Assembly: GCA_902522015.1 (NCBI GenBank)
Contig: CABYTX010000005.1
Coordinates: forward strand, 1 to 53,174
DNA: 53,174 nt
Reading direction: 5' to 3'
DNA from: an uncultured Alphaproteobacteria bacterium
Lineage (GTDB): Bacteria > Pseudomonadota > Alphaproteobacteria > HIMB59 > GCA-002718135
The notes beneath the pieces were generated by a model. The model did no database searches. It was not told where the DNA came from and was given only the letters and a program-made list of their open reading frames with translations. Positions 39,444 through 47,887 of this stretch are shown here, piece by piece; the stretch's first letter is position 1; each line of letters starts with the position of its first letter. The translations under genes were made by a program, and so were the position numbers.

Positions 39444-39929
39444 TTAATCTCTAAAATTTACAAATTGGACTGGTATACCTATCTTAGCATCCTCAATAAG
39501 CTTCATTACACTTTGTAAATCATCTTTTTTCTTTCCTTCAACACGAAGTTCATTCCCATTGATTTTTACTTGAACTTTTAATTTAGAACTTTTGACATCA
39601 GAAGTAATTTTTTTACACAGGGATTGCTCAATTCCTTCTACTAATTCATACATCTGACGAATTTTATTTCCCCCAGCTTTTTCCATATCATTTTTTTTTA
39701 AACATAAAGGATCAACTTTTCGTCTAACAAAATGAGTAATGAGCATGTCATTTACTTGACCAGCTTTCATTTCATCATCAGTTATGACAACTATAGTATT
39801 TTCTTTTTTTTCAATAGAAGTATCTGATCCTTTAAAATCGTACCTAGTGGTAATTTCTCTTGTAGCATTTCCTAGTGCGTTATCAATTTCTTGATGATCT
39901 AATCTGTTTACAATATCAAAACTAGGCAT
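39444..39929 (-). CDS. yajQ: YajQ-family nucleotide-binding protein (DUF520)
   Basis: 161 residues, the usual size. Start MPSFDIVNRLDHQEIDNALGNATREITTRYDFKGSD is the family signature (the first 36 residues), and the two ferredoxin-like halves follow. Family members bind nucleic acid or cyclic di-GMP; here the role is unknown. Placed 4 bases from rmuC and 3 bases from lysE. Confidence 0.94.
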   Translation of the reverse strand: MPSFDIVNRLDHQEIDNALGNATREITTRYDFKGSDTSIEKKENTIVVITDDEMKAGQVNDMLITHFVRRKVDPLCLKKNDMEKAGGNKIRQMYELVEGIEQSLCKKITSDVKSSKLKVQVKINGNELRVEGKKKDDLQSVMKLIEDAKIGIPVQFVNFRD

Positions 39930-39933
39930 TTAT

Positions 39934-40893
39934 TTAGTTTATTACATCGTCATTTATATCTGGCAACTGTTTTTTAGTGCTTAATCTTCCTAATTTTTTC
40001 ATTTTTTCTACTTTTTTAGTCAAACTTCCTGAACCATCTTGCAATCTTTGTTTAGCTTCATCCATTTTTGATTTAGCTAAATCTATTGACTGATTAGCTT
40101 TTACAAACGATTCATATACACTGACTGTTTTATCATAAATATCTGATGCAGCTGATGCTATATCTTTTATTGTTTTAGATTGTTTATCAACCCGCCACAT
40201 ATTTTCTACAGCTTTAAGTAAAAAGGGTAAAGTTGATGGCCCAACAATAATTATTTTATTGTTCCATGAATCTTCGATAAGTTTATTTGCTTCATTATAT
40301 AAAGTAAGTAATGCTGGTTCTATTGGAACAAACATTAAAACATTATCAATTGTATTGATTCCATATATTTTTGAATAATTATCTTTACTCAAACTTCTAA
40401 TCGAAGTTTTTGTTGAATCCAAAAATTTTTTCAAAAATATCTTCTTTTGCTGATTGTCATTTGTATTAGAATAATCATGCCAAGAATCTAAGGACACTTT
40501 TGAATCTATAATTATGTGTCTATTACCTGGCATATGAACAATTACATCGGGTTTTTGTAAATTACCATCTTCATCTCTAAAAGTTTTTTGAGTTGAGTAC
40601 TCTTCTCCTTCTCTTAAACCAACACTATCTAAAATATTTTTAAGTACAAATTCGCCCCACGGACCTTGTTGAAGTGCGCCACCTCTAATTAATGTATTCT
40701 CAATTCTATCTTGAGCTAAATTAAAATTTTGTAAAGATTGCTGAATTGATTGCATGTGATTTTTTAAGGAAGTAAGGTCAGTATCATCTTTTATTTCAGA
40801 ACTTTTTGTTTTGCGAAAAAAAAATAAAATTGATAAAAAACCAAATCCAGATAAAAAACCAATAATGAAAACAAATATAAGATTTTCAAACAT
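39934..40893 (-). CDS. rmuC: RmuC-family DNA recombination protein
   Basis: 319 residues from ATG 40893 (a GTG just before it is possible). One N-terminal membrane helix (LIFVFIIGFLSGFGFLSILFFF), then a shortened coiled coil and the nuclease-like core GPWGEFVLKNILDSVGL ... KPDVIVHMPGNRHIIIDSKVSLD, a PD-(D/E)xK arrangement. RmuC limits inversions between repeats in E. coli. The usual length is 400-470 residues; the missing part is mostly the N-terminal coiled coil. 6 bases from the YqaA gene. Confidence 0.88.
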   Translation of the reverse strand: MFENLIFVFIIGFLSGFGFLSILFFFRKTKSSEIKDDTDLTSLKNHMQSIQQSLQNFNLAQDRIENTLIRGGALQQGPWGEFVLKNILDSVGLREGEEYSTQKTFRDEDGNLQKPDVIVHMPGNRHIIIDSKVSLDSWHDYSNTNDNQQKKIFLKKFLDSTKTSIRSLSKDNYSKIYGINTIDNVLMFVPIEPALLTLYNEANKLIEDSWNNKIIIVGPSTLPFLLKAVENMWRVDKQSKTIKDIASAASDIYDKTVSVYESFVKANQSIDLAKSKMDEAKQRLQDGSGSLTKKVEKMKKLGRLSTKKQLPDINDDVIN

Positions 40894-40899
40894 CACTAA

Positions 40900-41316
40900 T
40901 TAGACAAAATATAAATATATTATCAAATATCTAGCAATTTTCCCAATAGATACAAATATTAAAAAAAAAGTAATATTATATTTTACTGTACCTGCTGCAA
41001 ATGCGATTGGATCTCCAATAATAGGTACCCATGAAAATAATAATGACCATTTTCCATACTTTTTAAAAATATCTGTAGCTTTCTGTAATAAATATTTATT
41101 TACTGGAAACCAAGGTTTCTTAATAAGAAAATTTACAAAGTAACCACATATCCAACTGATTAGAGATCCTAAAATATTACCTGCTGAAGCAAAAAATAAT
41201 AACCAAAATGGATTATACTTATTAGATAATAATAGTGCTGATAAATATGTCTCTGAAGCAAAAGGGAAAAAAGTACCTAAAGACAAACAAAAAATAAATA
41301 ATGATGAATAGATCAA
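40900..41316 (-). CDS. YqaA-family small membrane protein (DedA/SNARE-associated type)
   Basis: 138 residues with about three or four hydrophobic segments. The DedA-like elements are FFPFASETYLSALLL (about 16-30), SAGNILGSLISWICGYF (about 45-61) and the re-entrant GKWSLLFSWVPIIGDPIAFAAG (about 93-114), with the family's P-x-x-G-D-P. Start is TTG at 41316; no ATG or GTG precedes it within the frame. The family is thought to move lipids; the specific role is unknown. Confidence 0.82.
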   Translation of the reverse strand: MIYSSLFIFCLSLGTFFPFASETYLSALLLSNKYNPFWLLFFASAGNILGSLISWICGYFVNFLIKKPWFPVNKYLLQKATDIFKKYGKWSLLFSWVPIIGDPIAFAAGTVKYNITFFLIFVSIGKIARYLIIYLYFV

Positions 41317-41365
41317 AGTATTTCTTATTGTTAATTTATGTTAATGTTATGTTACTTATCAATTT

Positions 41366-42508
41366 ATGAACGATTTTCCAAAAGAAGAATTTATTTCCAG
41401 AATTGAAAAAATACAAAAACATATTGAAAAAGAAAATATTGATACTGTTATTATAACTTCACCGTCAAATTTTAGATATTTCACTGGACTTGATAGTAAT
41501 TTTTGGGAAAGTCCTACAAGACCCTGGTATTTAATTATTTCAAAAAAAAATCCAATTAAAGCTATAATACCATCTATTGGTATTACTGCTATGCAAAAAA
41601 CATTAGTCAATGATATCGAAACTTGGGAGTCTCCAAATCCAAAAGATGAAGGAATATCTTTGTTGAAAAAAAATATTAAAAGTTTTCCTAAAAATTCAAA
41701 TATTGGTTTTGAATTAGGAAATGAAACTTTTTTGCGAATGAGTATTAACGATTATCAGGATATTCAAAAAAATTTATCAGAATATAATTTTGTTGATGCT
41801 AGTAAAATACTTTGGAGTATAAGAAAAATAAAATCTGAAATAGAGATCAGTAATATTAAAGAAATTTGTTCTATTACGAGTAAGGTGTTTGATAATTTTC
41901 CTGAAAAAATTAATTTAGGAATGAGTGAAAAACAAATTACATCAATATTTAAAAAAGAATTAATTGAGGGTGGTGCAGATTATATTCAATATATGGCGTG
42001 TGTTTCGGGACTTAATGGTTATAATCAGATTATCTGTAACCCAACAGAAAGGGTAACTAAAGATGGTGATATTCTAATTATTGATACCGGTGCAACTTTA
42101 AATGGTTATTTTTCAGATTTCGATAGAAATTTTGGCTTTGGAAGAATTAACAAACAAGTTCTAGATGCATATAATAAATTGTGGGAAGCAACTGAGAGAA
42201 CTTTAGAAATTATAAAACCTGGAACTAGTTGTTCAGAAATATATTCTAAATTATCTTATAGTTTAACAACTAACAACATATCAGTTGGAAGGATGGGTCA
42301 TGGTTTAGGCTTACAACTGACTGAGCCGCCAAGTATTATGAAAAATGACAAAACATTACTTGAGGAAAATATGATTATAACTCTTGAGCCATCAATTGAA
42401 ATGGACGAAAATAAAATATTAGTACAAGAAGAAAATTTATTGATAACTAAAGATTCCTATAAACTTTTAAGTACTAGAACTCCTGAAAATTTACCTATTA
42501 TTAATTAG
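41366..42508 (+). CDS. M24 metallopeptidase, Xaa-Pro dipeptidase type
   Basis: 380 residues. The N-terminal creatinase-like domain contains SPSNFRYFTGLDSNFWESPT. The C-terminal pita-bread domain carries all five metal ligands in order: Asp in IIDTGA (about 242), Asp in GYFSDFDRNF (about 253), His in MGHGLGLQLTEPP (about 312), Glu in ITLEPS (about 342) and Glu in VQEENLL (about 355). Likely cleaves Xaa-Pro or a small amide in the cytoplasm. It converges on the peptide ABC importer genes, ending one base before the ATPase stop, which fits peptide use. Ectoine hydrolase-like function cannot be excluded. Confidence 0.85.
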   Translation: MNDFPKEEFISRIEKIQKHIEKENIDTVIITSPSNFRYFTGLDSNFWESPTRPWYLIISKKNPIKAIIPSIGITAMQKTLVNDIETWESPNPKDEGISLLKKNIKSFPKNSNIGFELGNETFLRMSINDYQDIQKNLSEYNFVDASKILWSIRKIKSEIEISNIKEICSITSKVFDNFPEKINLGMSEKQITSIFKKELIEGGADYIQYMACVSGLNGYNQIICNPTERVTKDGDILIIDTGATLNGYFSDFDRNFGFGRINKQVLDAYNKLWEATERTLEIIKPGTSCSEIYSKLSYSLTTNNISVGRMGHGLGLQLTEPPSIMKNDKTLLEENMIITLEPSIEMDENKILVQEENLLITKDSYKLLSTRTPENLPIIN

Positions 42509-44227
42509 TTAAATAATTGATTCAATTTTAGGCATAAGTCTAATTAATTCCTTCGTATATTCATGCTCAGGATTATTAAACAATTCCTCTGTATCTTTTG
42601 TTTCACAAACAGCACCATTTTTTAGTACAATTATTCGGTTACACATTTGGCGAATTACAGGAAGATCATGGCTAATAAATAGCATAGTGAGATGAAGTTC
42701 ATCTTGTATATCTTTTAATAAATTCAATATTTGTGCTTGTATACTGACATCCAATGCAGAAGTTGGTTCATCACATATTAATAATCTTGGTCTTGTTGCC
42801 AAGGCACGAGCAATAGATATTCTCTGCCTTTGCCCTCCTGAGAATTCATGTGGGTATCGATCTAGAGATTGTCTAGTCATTCCAACAATATCTATTAGGT
42901 CATAAACATTTTGTAAAAGATCATTATTGCTAATATTTTTTTGAAAAAATTTAATTGGTTCTGCAATAATATCCTTAACTTTGAACCGAGGATTTAGAGA
43001 TGAGTATGGATCTTGAAAAATCATTTGAATTTGACCTCTACTATTATGAATTTGATATTTTTTATTTGAATTATATAGAGGTTCATTATTATAAATTAAA
43101 TTACCTTTATTAGGACTAATTAATCCAGTAATAATTTTTGCAATAGTTGATTTACCTGAACCAGACTCTCCAACTAATCCAAGTGTCTCACCTTCGAATA
43201 ATTCAAAAGATACATTGTCGACAGCTTTAACTATTTTATCATTCGAACTTTTATTAGAAATAAATGAAAAACCACTACCTAAAGAATTATCATCAAAAAC
43301 TTTTGTCACTTCCTCAAGTTTTAATAATTTTTGATTTTTATTTTCCCTTATGCCCCATGTTTTAATAATATTTTTAGTCAAATCCTTGGAACTAGATGTT
43401 ATTTCCTTACCATCGGGGCTAATCAATTTAAATCTATCAATTTTCTTATTTGTTGGTGGCACTGAAATTACTAAGCTTCTTGCTTCTGTTGATTTTGGAT
43501 TTGTTAATAATTCTTTAGTCTCACCTTGTTCAACAATATGTCCGTATCTCATGACAATAACTTTATCAGTCGTCTCTGCTATGACTCCCATATCATGGGT
43601 AATAATTATAACACCAAGATTTCTTTTCTTTGTAAGATCTTTAAGAAGTTCTAATATTTGATATTGAATACTTACATCTAAAGCTGTTGTTGGTTCATCT
43701 GCAATTATTAAGTCAGGTTCACAACTTATCGCTAAAGCTATCACAACTCTTTGACGCATACCGCCACTAAATTGGTGTGGATAGTCTTCAATTCTTTTTT
43801 CAGCGTTCTCTATTCCAACCTCTTTAAGTAGTTGAATTGATTTTTTAAGTGAATCTTGATAACTTAAATTTAAATGAGCCTGAATAGTTTCAATTAATTG
43901 ATCTTTTATTTTAAATAGAGGATTTAATGAAGTTTGAGGGTCTTGAAAGACAAATCCTATTTTTTTTCCTCTAATATTTTGAATTATTTCTTCATTACTT
44001 CTTAATTCAATATTGTCTATTTTTATTGAACCATCTGTGATTTCACCTGGAGGATCAATCAAGTTAATTATCGCATTTGCAATTGTAGATTTTCCAGACC
44101 CAGACTCACCGACAATTCCTAATATTTCGCCTCTTTCTAAAGAAAATTCTACATTTTTGCTTGCAACAATAGTTTCCTTTCGTGTTGGATAACTTATGTT
44201 TAAATTTTTTACTTCTAAAAAACTCAT
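42509..44227 (-). CDS. Peptide ABC transporter, fused double ATPase (DppD-DppF type)
   Basis: 572 residues from ATG 44227, fixed by the ATGA overlap with the permease stop; the open frame extends 39 bases upstream but that would run into dppC. Two complete ABC domains: Walker A GESGSGKST at 40-48 and 353-361, signature FSGGMRQR at 153-160 and FSGGQRQR in the second, with Walker B IIADEP and LICDEP. A linker near 250-300 includes the oligopeptide-type VPPTN segment. Most bacteria have two separate genes. Drives the importer formed with the two permeases and the binding protein upstream. Confidence 0.93.
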   Translation of the reverse strand: MSFLEVKNLNISYPTRKETIVASKNVEFSLERGEILGIVGESGSGKSTIANAIINLIDPPGEITDGSIKIDNIELRSNEEIIQNIRGKKIGFVFQDPQTSLNPLFKIKDQLIETIQAHLNLSYQDSLKKSIQLLKEVGIENAEKRIEDYPHQFSGGMRQRVVIALAISCEPDLIIADEPTTALDVSIQYQILELLKDLTKKRNLGVIIITHDMGVIAETTDKVIVMRYGHIVEQGETKELLTNPKSTEARSLVISVPPTNKKIDRFKLISPDGKEITSSSKDLTKNIIKTWGIRENKNQKLLKLEEVTKVFDDNSLGSGFSFISNKSSNDKIVKAVDNVSFELFEGETLGLVGESGSGKSTIAKIITGLISPNKGNLIYNNEPLYNSNKKYQIHNSRGQIQMIFQDPYSSLNPRFKVKDIIAEPIKFFQKNISNNDLLQNVYDLIDIVGMTRQSLDRYPHEFSGGQRQRISIARALATRPRLLICDEPTSALDVSIQAQILNLLKDIQDELHLTMLFISHDLPVIRQMCNRIIVLKNGAVCETKDTEELFNNPEHEYTKELIRLMPKIESII

Positions 44228-45147
44228 CTCTTTTTTAATTTTGGATTTAAAGCATCTCTCATCCAATCCCCTAATAAATTAATTGATAATGCTAAAACAA
44301 TTAAGAAAATTGCTGGAAAAAAAGTAATCCACCACTCTCCTGAAAACAAAAAATTATTTCCAAACCTTATTAGAGTCCCAAGAGAAGGTGTTGTTGGTGG
44401 AACGCCAACACCTAAAAAACTTAAGGTGGACTCTGTAATAATTGCAAGTGCTAATCCGATTGTAGCAATTACTAATATAGGCCGAAGTATATTTGGTAAA
44501 ATATGCTTAAACATAATTAATATATTTGATAATCCAATAATTCTTGAAGCTGAGACATACTCTTTATTTTTTTCAACTAAGGTTGATGCTCTTGATACTC
44601 TTGCAAACTGAGGCCATTCTGAAATACCAATGGCGAAAATCAAAACATAAATTGCCATTTCGTCATGCATTGATTGAGAGATAATTGCCCTTGCAATACC
44701 ATCAACAAGTAAAGCCATTAAAATACTTGGAATAGTTAACTGCACATCTGTAAGGCGCATTACAATTATCTCATACCTACCACCAATATATCCAGCTGTT
44801 ATTCCAAGAAAAACTCCAAGTATCATTGCAAAAATTATAGATGCAAAACCAACGATCAGTGAAATTCTTGAACCATAAATCATTGTTGAAAACATATCTC
44901 TTCCTTGCTGATCAGTTCCTAATATGAAGCTAAAACTTCCTCCCTCCGACCATACTGGTGGGGTAAAGGCATCCATTAAAGAAACTGATGCTGGATCAAA
45001 AGGATTATAAGGTGCAACTATCCCAGCAAATACAGAACAAAAAAGTATAATAAAAAATATTGTTGAAGAAATTACTGCTAATTTAGAATTAAAGAAACTG
45101 TATCCAATATCAGTATCGTATATTTTATTGTACGTTTTAAGTAGCAT
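44224..45147 (-). CDS. Peptide ABC transporter permease, DppC type
   Basis: 307 residues with an N-terminal OppC_N helix (VISSTIFFIILFCSVFAGIVAPY, followed by NPFDP) and about five further helices. The ATPase-coupling loop is SRASTLVEKNKEYVSASRIIGLSN (about 188-211). The LGTDQQGRDMFS segment (about 77-88) is typical of DppC/OppC. It pairs with DppB in the inner membrane. One base separates it from dppB and it overlaps the ATPase gene by 4 bases (ATGA). Confidence 0.93.
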   Translation of the reverse strand: MLLKTYNKIYDTDIGYSFFNSKLAVISSTIFFIILFCSVFAGIVAPYNPFDPASVSLMDAFTPPVWSEGGSFSFILGTDQQGRDMFSTMIYGSRISLIVGFASIIFAMILGVFLGITAGYIGGRYEIIVMRLTDVQLTIPSILMALLVDGIARAIISQSMHDEMAIYVLIFAIGISEWPQFARVSRASTLVEKNKEYVSASRIIGLSNILIMFKHILPNILRPILVIATIGLALAIITESTLSFLGVGVPPTTPSLGTLIRFGNNFLFSGEWWITFFPAIFLIVLALSINLLGDWMRDALNPKLKKR

Positions 45148-45148
45148 T

Positions 45149-46126
45149 TTAACTACCCTCTTCCTTCAGCCTAATTCTAGGATCAATAAAATAGTATGTG
45201 ATATCTACAATAAAATTTATCATAACAAATATAAAAGCTACCATAATCATGTATGCTGACATAATTGGAATATCGACAAAGTATACTGCTTTGATAAATA
45301 ATGACCCCATGCCTGGCCATTGAAAAACTGTTTCTGTAATAATTGAAAAAGCAATTAACGTTCCAATGTTAATACCTGTAATAGTAATAACTGGAATTAA
45401 TCCATTTTTTAGCGCATGCTTATAATTAATAACACTCCTTTTTATACCTCTTGCTTTTGCAAATTTAATATAATCTGTTTGTAAAATTTCCATCATTTCA
45501 GCGCGGACTAATCTAATAACATAGGTCATTTGAAATAAACTTAATGTAACTGATGGGAGTATCAGTGCTTTTAAACCAGAAATAGTTAAAAATCCTGTAC
45601 TCCAAAAACCTAATTGTGTGACTTCACCTCTTCCAAAGGATGGAAGAACTCCTAAAATTACTGAAAACAAGTAAATTAACATTATTCCTATAATGAATGT
45701 AGGTAATGAAACCCCTGCTAGAGAAATCACAAGAATAATATTAGAAATAAAACTGTCTCTGTAAATACCAGTATATACACCCAAGATGACACCGCTGATG
45801 ATTGCAATTAAAGCGGAGACGAAAACTAATTCTAAAGTTGCAGGCATTCTTTCTGCAATTAAGTCTGAAACTTCTCTTTTTAATTGGTATGATATTCCAA
45901 AATCACCTTGAATTACATTTCCTATAAAACGTGAAAATTGAACGTAAACAGGATCATTTAAACCCAATACTTCTCTAACCTCAGCACGTCTTTCATCTGA
46001 CGCATCTTCTCCAGTCATACTATTTACTGGATCACCAACAAAATTAAATAAGGAAAATGAAACAAAAGCCACAACAATCATTACAAGAATAGATTGAAAT
46101 AGTCTTTTAAAGAAATAGCTAAACAT
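45149..46126 (-). CDS. Peptide ABC transporter permease, DppB type
   Basis: 325 residues, about six membrane helices, beginning with the usual MFSYFFKRLFQSILVMIVVA helix. The ATPase-coupling loop is RAEMMEILQTDYIKFAKARGI (about 208-228). Contains the periplasmic loop SLFNFVGDPVNSM typical of DppB. A perfect hairpin ends 7 bases before its start codon, so its expression is likely lower than, and separate from, that of the binding-protein gene upstream. Confidence 0.93.
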   Translation of the reverse strand: MFSYFFKRLFQSILVMIVVAFVSFSLFNFVGDPVNSMTGEDASDERRAEVREVLGLNDPVYVQFSRFIGNVIQGDFGISYQLKREVSDLIAERMPATLELVFVSALIAIISGVILGVYTGIYRDSFISNIILVISLAGVSLPTFIIGIMLIYLFSVILGVLPSFGRGEVTQLGFWSTGFLTISGLKALILPSVTLSLFQMTYVIRLVRAEMMEILQTDYIKFAKARGIKRSVINYKHALKNGLIPVITITGINIGTLIAFSIITETVFQWPGMGSLFIKAVYFVDIPIMSAYMIMVAFIFVMINFIVDITYYFIDPRIRLKEEGS

Positions 46127-46133
46127 GGTTTAA

Positions 46134-46159
46134 TTTCTGGCCAGATTACTGGCCAGAAA
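46134..46159 (-). terminator. Perfect hairpin between binding-protein gene and dppB
   Basis: Arms TTTCTGGCCAG (46134-46144) and CTGGCCAGAAA (46149-46159) pair perfectly around a 4-base loop. It lies in the 45-base spacer between the binding-protein stop (46172) and the dppB ATG (46126). No U-run follows on the minus strand, so it is more likely an mRNA-stabilising or partial-attenuation stem than a full terminator. Each arm also contains the self-palindrome CTGGCCAG. Confidence 0.7.
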
Positions 46160-46171
46160 ATATAAAAATTA

Positions 46172-47746
46172 TTAGTTTACGTTTGCAAATCTAAATAATG
46201 GCTCGTTGTTCATTCTAATTGGAACATCGACATTACTTTTTGATGCTTGGTTGACAACTTGGTGATGTAAAGGAAGATATGTTACATCATCTTGAGTAAT
46301 ATCCCAAGCTTCAGCAATCATAGCATTTCTTTTATCTTGATCTGTTTCAACACCCATTGCCGCTACTAACTCATCAACTCTAGCATTACTGAAATTAACT
46401 TTATTCCAGCTACCAGCACTATCAAATAAGTACGAGTATACGTAATGACTATCAAAAGTTGGAACACCCCAACCTAACATGTACATGTCACTTGTCATAC
46501 CGTTTGCGTCACCTTCTTTAACTTCTGAGAAGTGTTGACTTTTAGTTTTTGCATCAAGAGTTACATCAACTCCAATTTTAGCAAACATACCAATTGCAGC
46601 AACACAGATTGCTTCATCGTTTATGTAACGATCATTTGGACAATCTAGTGTAACTTCAAATCCATCTGGATAACCAGCTTCTGCTAATAGTTTTTTTGAT
46701 AGCTCTGGATCATAAGGTAATCTTTCATCACGTGCAGCTGTATGACCATTTACACCAGGAGCAGTGATAATTCCTGCAGGAACACTTTGTCCTCTCATTA
46801 CCTTATCCTTAATAGCTTCCATATCTAAAGCATGGTACATAGCTAAACGAACTCTTTTATCTGCAAAAGGATTTTTACCTTTGATATTAGATGAATTTAA
46901 TTCAGCAGAACCTTGATCCATTCCAAAAAATATTGTTCTATTTTGAGGAGTCATTTTTACACCATGTCCAGCAGAAGATTTGATTCTCTCAATATCTTGA
47001 ACAGGAACAACGTTTGTGTAGTCAATCTCTCCAGATAGAAGTGCTGCAACTCTTGTTGCATCATTTGCAATAGGAAGTAATTCAATAGTATCTACATTGA
47101 AAGTACTATCATCACCCCACCAATCATTATTTTTTTCAAAAACAGTTCTTACGTCCTGTTCTCTAAAAGTAATTTTGAAAGGTCCAGTTCCATTTGCATT
47201 AGAAGCACAATAAGATGTTTCACCTGCATCCCAGTTGTATGAAACTTCACAACCATTTGCTTTTGCCCAATCTTCAGACATAACAAATATCTGAGTTAAT
47301 TGATTTAAAAGAATTGGATTTGGTCCATCTGTTACAATCTGAACTGTGTGATCAGTTAATGCTGATGCTGATTTAATGCTTTTAATTAAATCTACCATAT
47401 CAGATGGAGCAGTTTTTGCTCTATTGATACTAAAAGCAATATCACTAGCTGTTAAATCTGATCCATCATGAAATTTTACACCCTTACGAATTGTAAATAT
47501 CCAAGTGTCATCAGCAGTTGTTTTCCATGATTCAGCAAGCTGAGGAAGTATTTCCATATTAATACCTGGAGTTACTAAACCTTCATATACTTGACGCGAA
47601 ACCATGTGAGTTGGTCCTTCGTTTTGTGCATGCGGATCAAGAGTTAAAGAGTCACCAGGCATTGACCATTTAATAGTGTTTGCAAATGCTGGTGAGAAAA
47701 TACCCATGAAAAGCAAAGACAAAACAATGCTTAAAGTCTTTTTCAT
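46172..47746 (-). CDS. Peptide ABC transporter substrate-binding protein, family 5 (DppA/OppA type)
   Basis: 524 residues from ATG 47746, chosen because a GGAGG lies 7 bases upstream and a signal peptide begins there (MKKTLSIVLSLLFMGIFSPAFA, cleavage before NTIKW); the frame is open for 36 more bases without purpose. The family start SLTLDPHAQNEGPTHMVSRQ (about 35-54), the WTFTIRKGVKFHDG-like segment (here WIFTIRKGVKFHDG) and LAEAGYPDGFEVTL are seen. Captures peptides or similar solutes in the periplasm. No lipobox Cys, so it is soluble. Richer in GC-ending codons than its neighbours, as expected for a highly expressed gene. Confidence 0.93.
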   Translation of the reverse strand: MKKTLSIVLSLLFMGIFSPAFANTIKWSMPGDSLTLDPHAQNEGPTHMVSRQVYEGLVTPGINMEILPQLAESWKTTADDTWIFTIRKGVKFHDGSDLTASDIAFSINRAKTAPSDMVDLIKSIKSASALTDHTVQIVTDGPNPILLNQLTQIFVMSEDWAKANGCEVSYNWDAGETSYCASNANGTGPFKITFREQDVRTVFEKNNDWWGDDSTFNVDTIELLPIANDATRVAALLSGEIDYTNVVPVQDIERIKSSAGHGVKMTPQNRTIFFGMDQGSAELNSSNIKGKNPFADKRVRLAMYHALDMEAIKDKVMRGQSVPAGIITAPGVNGHTAARDERLPYDPELSKKLLAEAGYPDGFEVTLDCPNDRYINDEAICVAAIGMFAKIGVDVTLDAKTKSQHFSEVKEGDANGMTSDMYMLGWGVPTFDSHYVYSYLFDSAGSWNKVNFSNARVDELVAAMGVETDQDKRNAMIAEAWDITQDDVTYLPLHHQVVNQASKSNVDVPIRMNNEPLFRFANVN

Positions 47747-47753
47747 ATTATTT

Positions 47754-47758
47754 CCTCC
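47754..47758 (-). promoter_or_regulatory. Shine-Dalgarno of the binding-protein gene
   Basis: GGAGG on the minus strand ends 7 bases before ATG 47746. It decides the start in favour of the ATG at the signal peptide over the upstream codon at 47782. Confidence 0.8.
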
Positions 47759-47806
47759 ATAGAAATTTGATGGTAGACCCATACAACTTCAATGGAAATA
47801 TTCAAT

Positions 47807-47821
47807 ATTATTAGTATTAAT
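47807..47821. repeat. 15-bp direct repeat, copy 1 (binding-protein / nth spacer)
   Basis: ATTATTAGTATTAAT, identical to the copy at 47842-47856, 35 bp apart start to start. Each holds a near-palindrome ATTA-N4-TAAT. Lies in the 141-base divergent gap between the binding-protein gene and nth, so it may be an operator pair. Confidence 0.6.
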
Positions 47822-47841
47822 AAGTGCTATATTTTGTCATA

Positions 47842-47856
47842 ATTATTAGTATTAAT
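47842..47856. repeat. 15-bp direct repeat, copy 2 (binding-protein / nth spacer)
   Basis: Second perfect copy of ATTATTAGTATTAAT. It lies 31 bases before the nth start codon and 95 bases from the binding-protein ATG. Whether a regulator binds the two copies is inference. Confidence 0.6.
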
Positions 47857-47870
47857 TTAGACACACCCTT

Positions 47871-47878
47871 GGAGGAGG
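47871..47878 (+). promoter_or_regulatory. Shine-Dalgarno of nth
   Basis: GGAGGAGG, one of the strongest ribosome-binding sites in the window, ends 9 bases before the GTG at 47888 and so supports that start. Confidence 0.75.
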
Positions 47879-47887
47879 CTTGATATA

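Noticed and set aside
41366-42508. M24 protein as the DMSP lyase DddP
   Set aside because: DddP shares the five metal ligands but has a longer and different N-terminal domain. This one has the Xaa-Pro peptidase-like N-terminal domain and lacks DddP-specific stretches that I can recall.
46134-46159. Full intrinsic terminator after the binding-protein gene
   Set aside because: No U-run follows the stem on the minus strand and the permease genes immediately downstream need this transcript.
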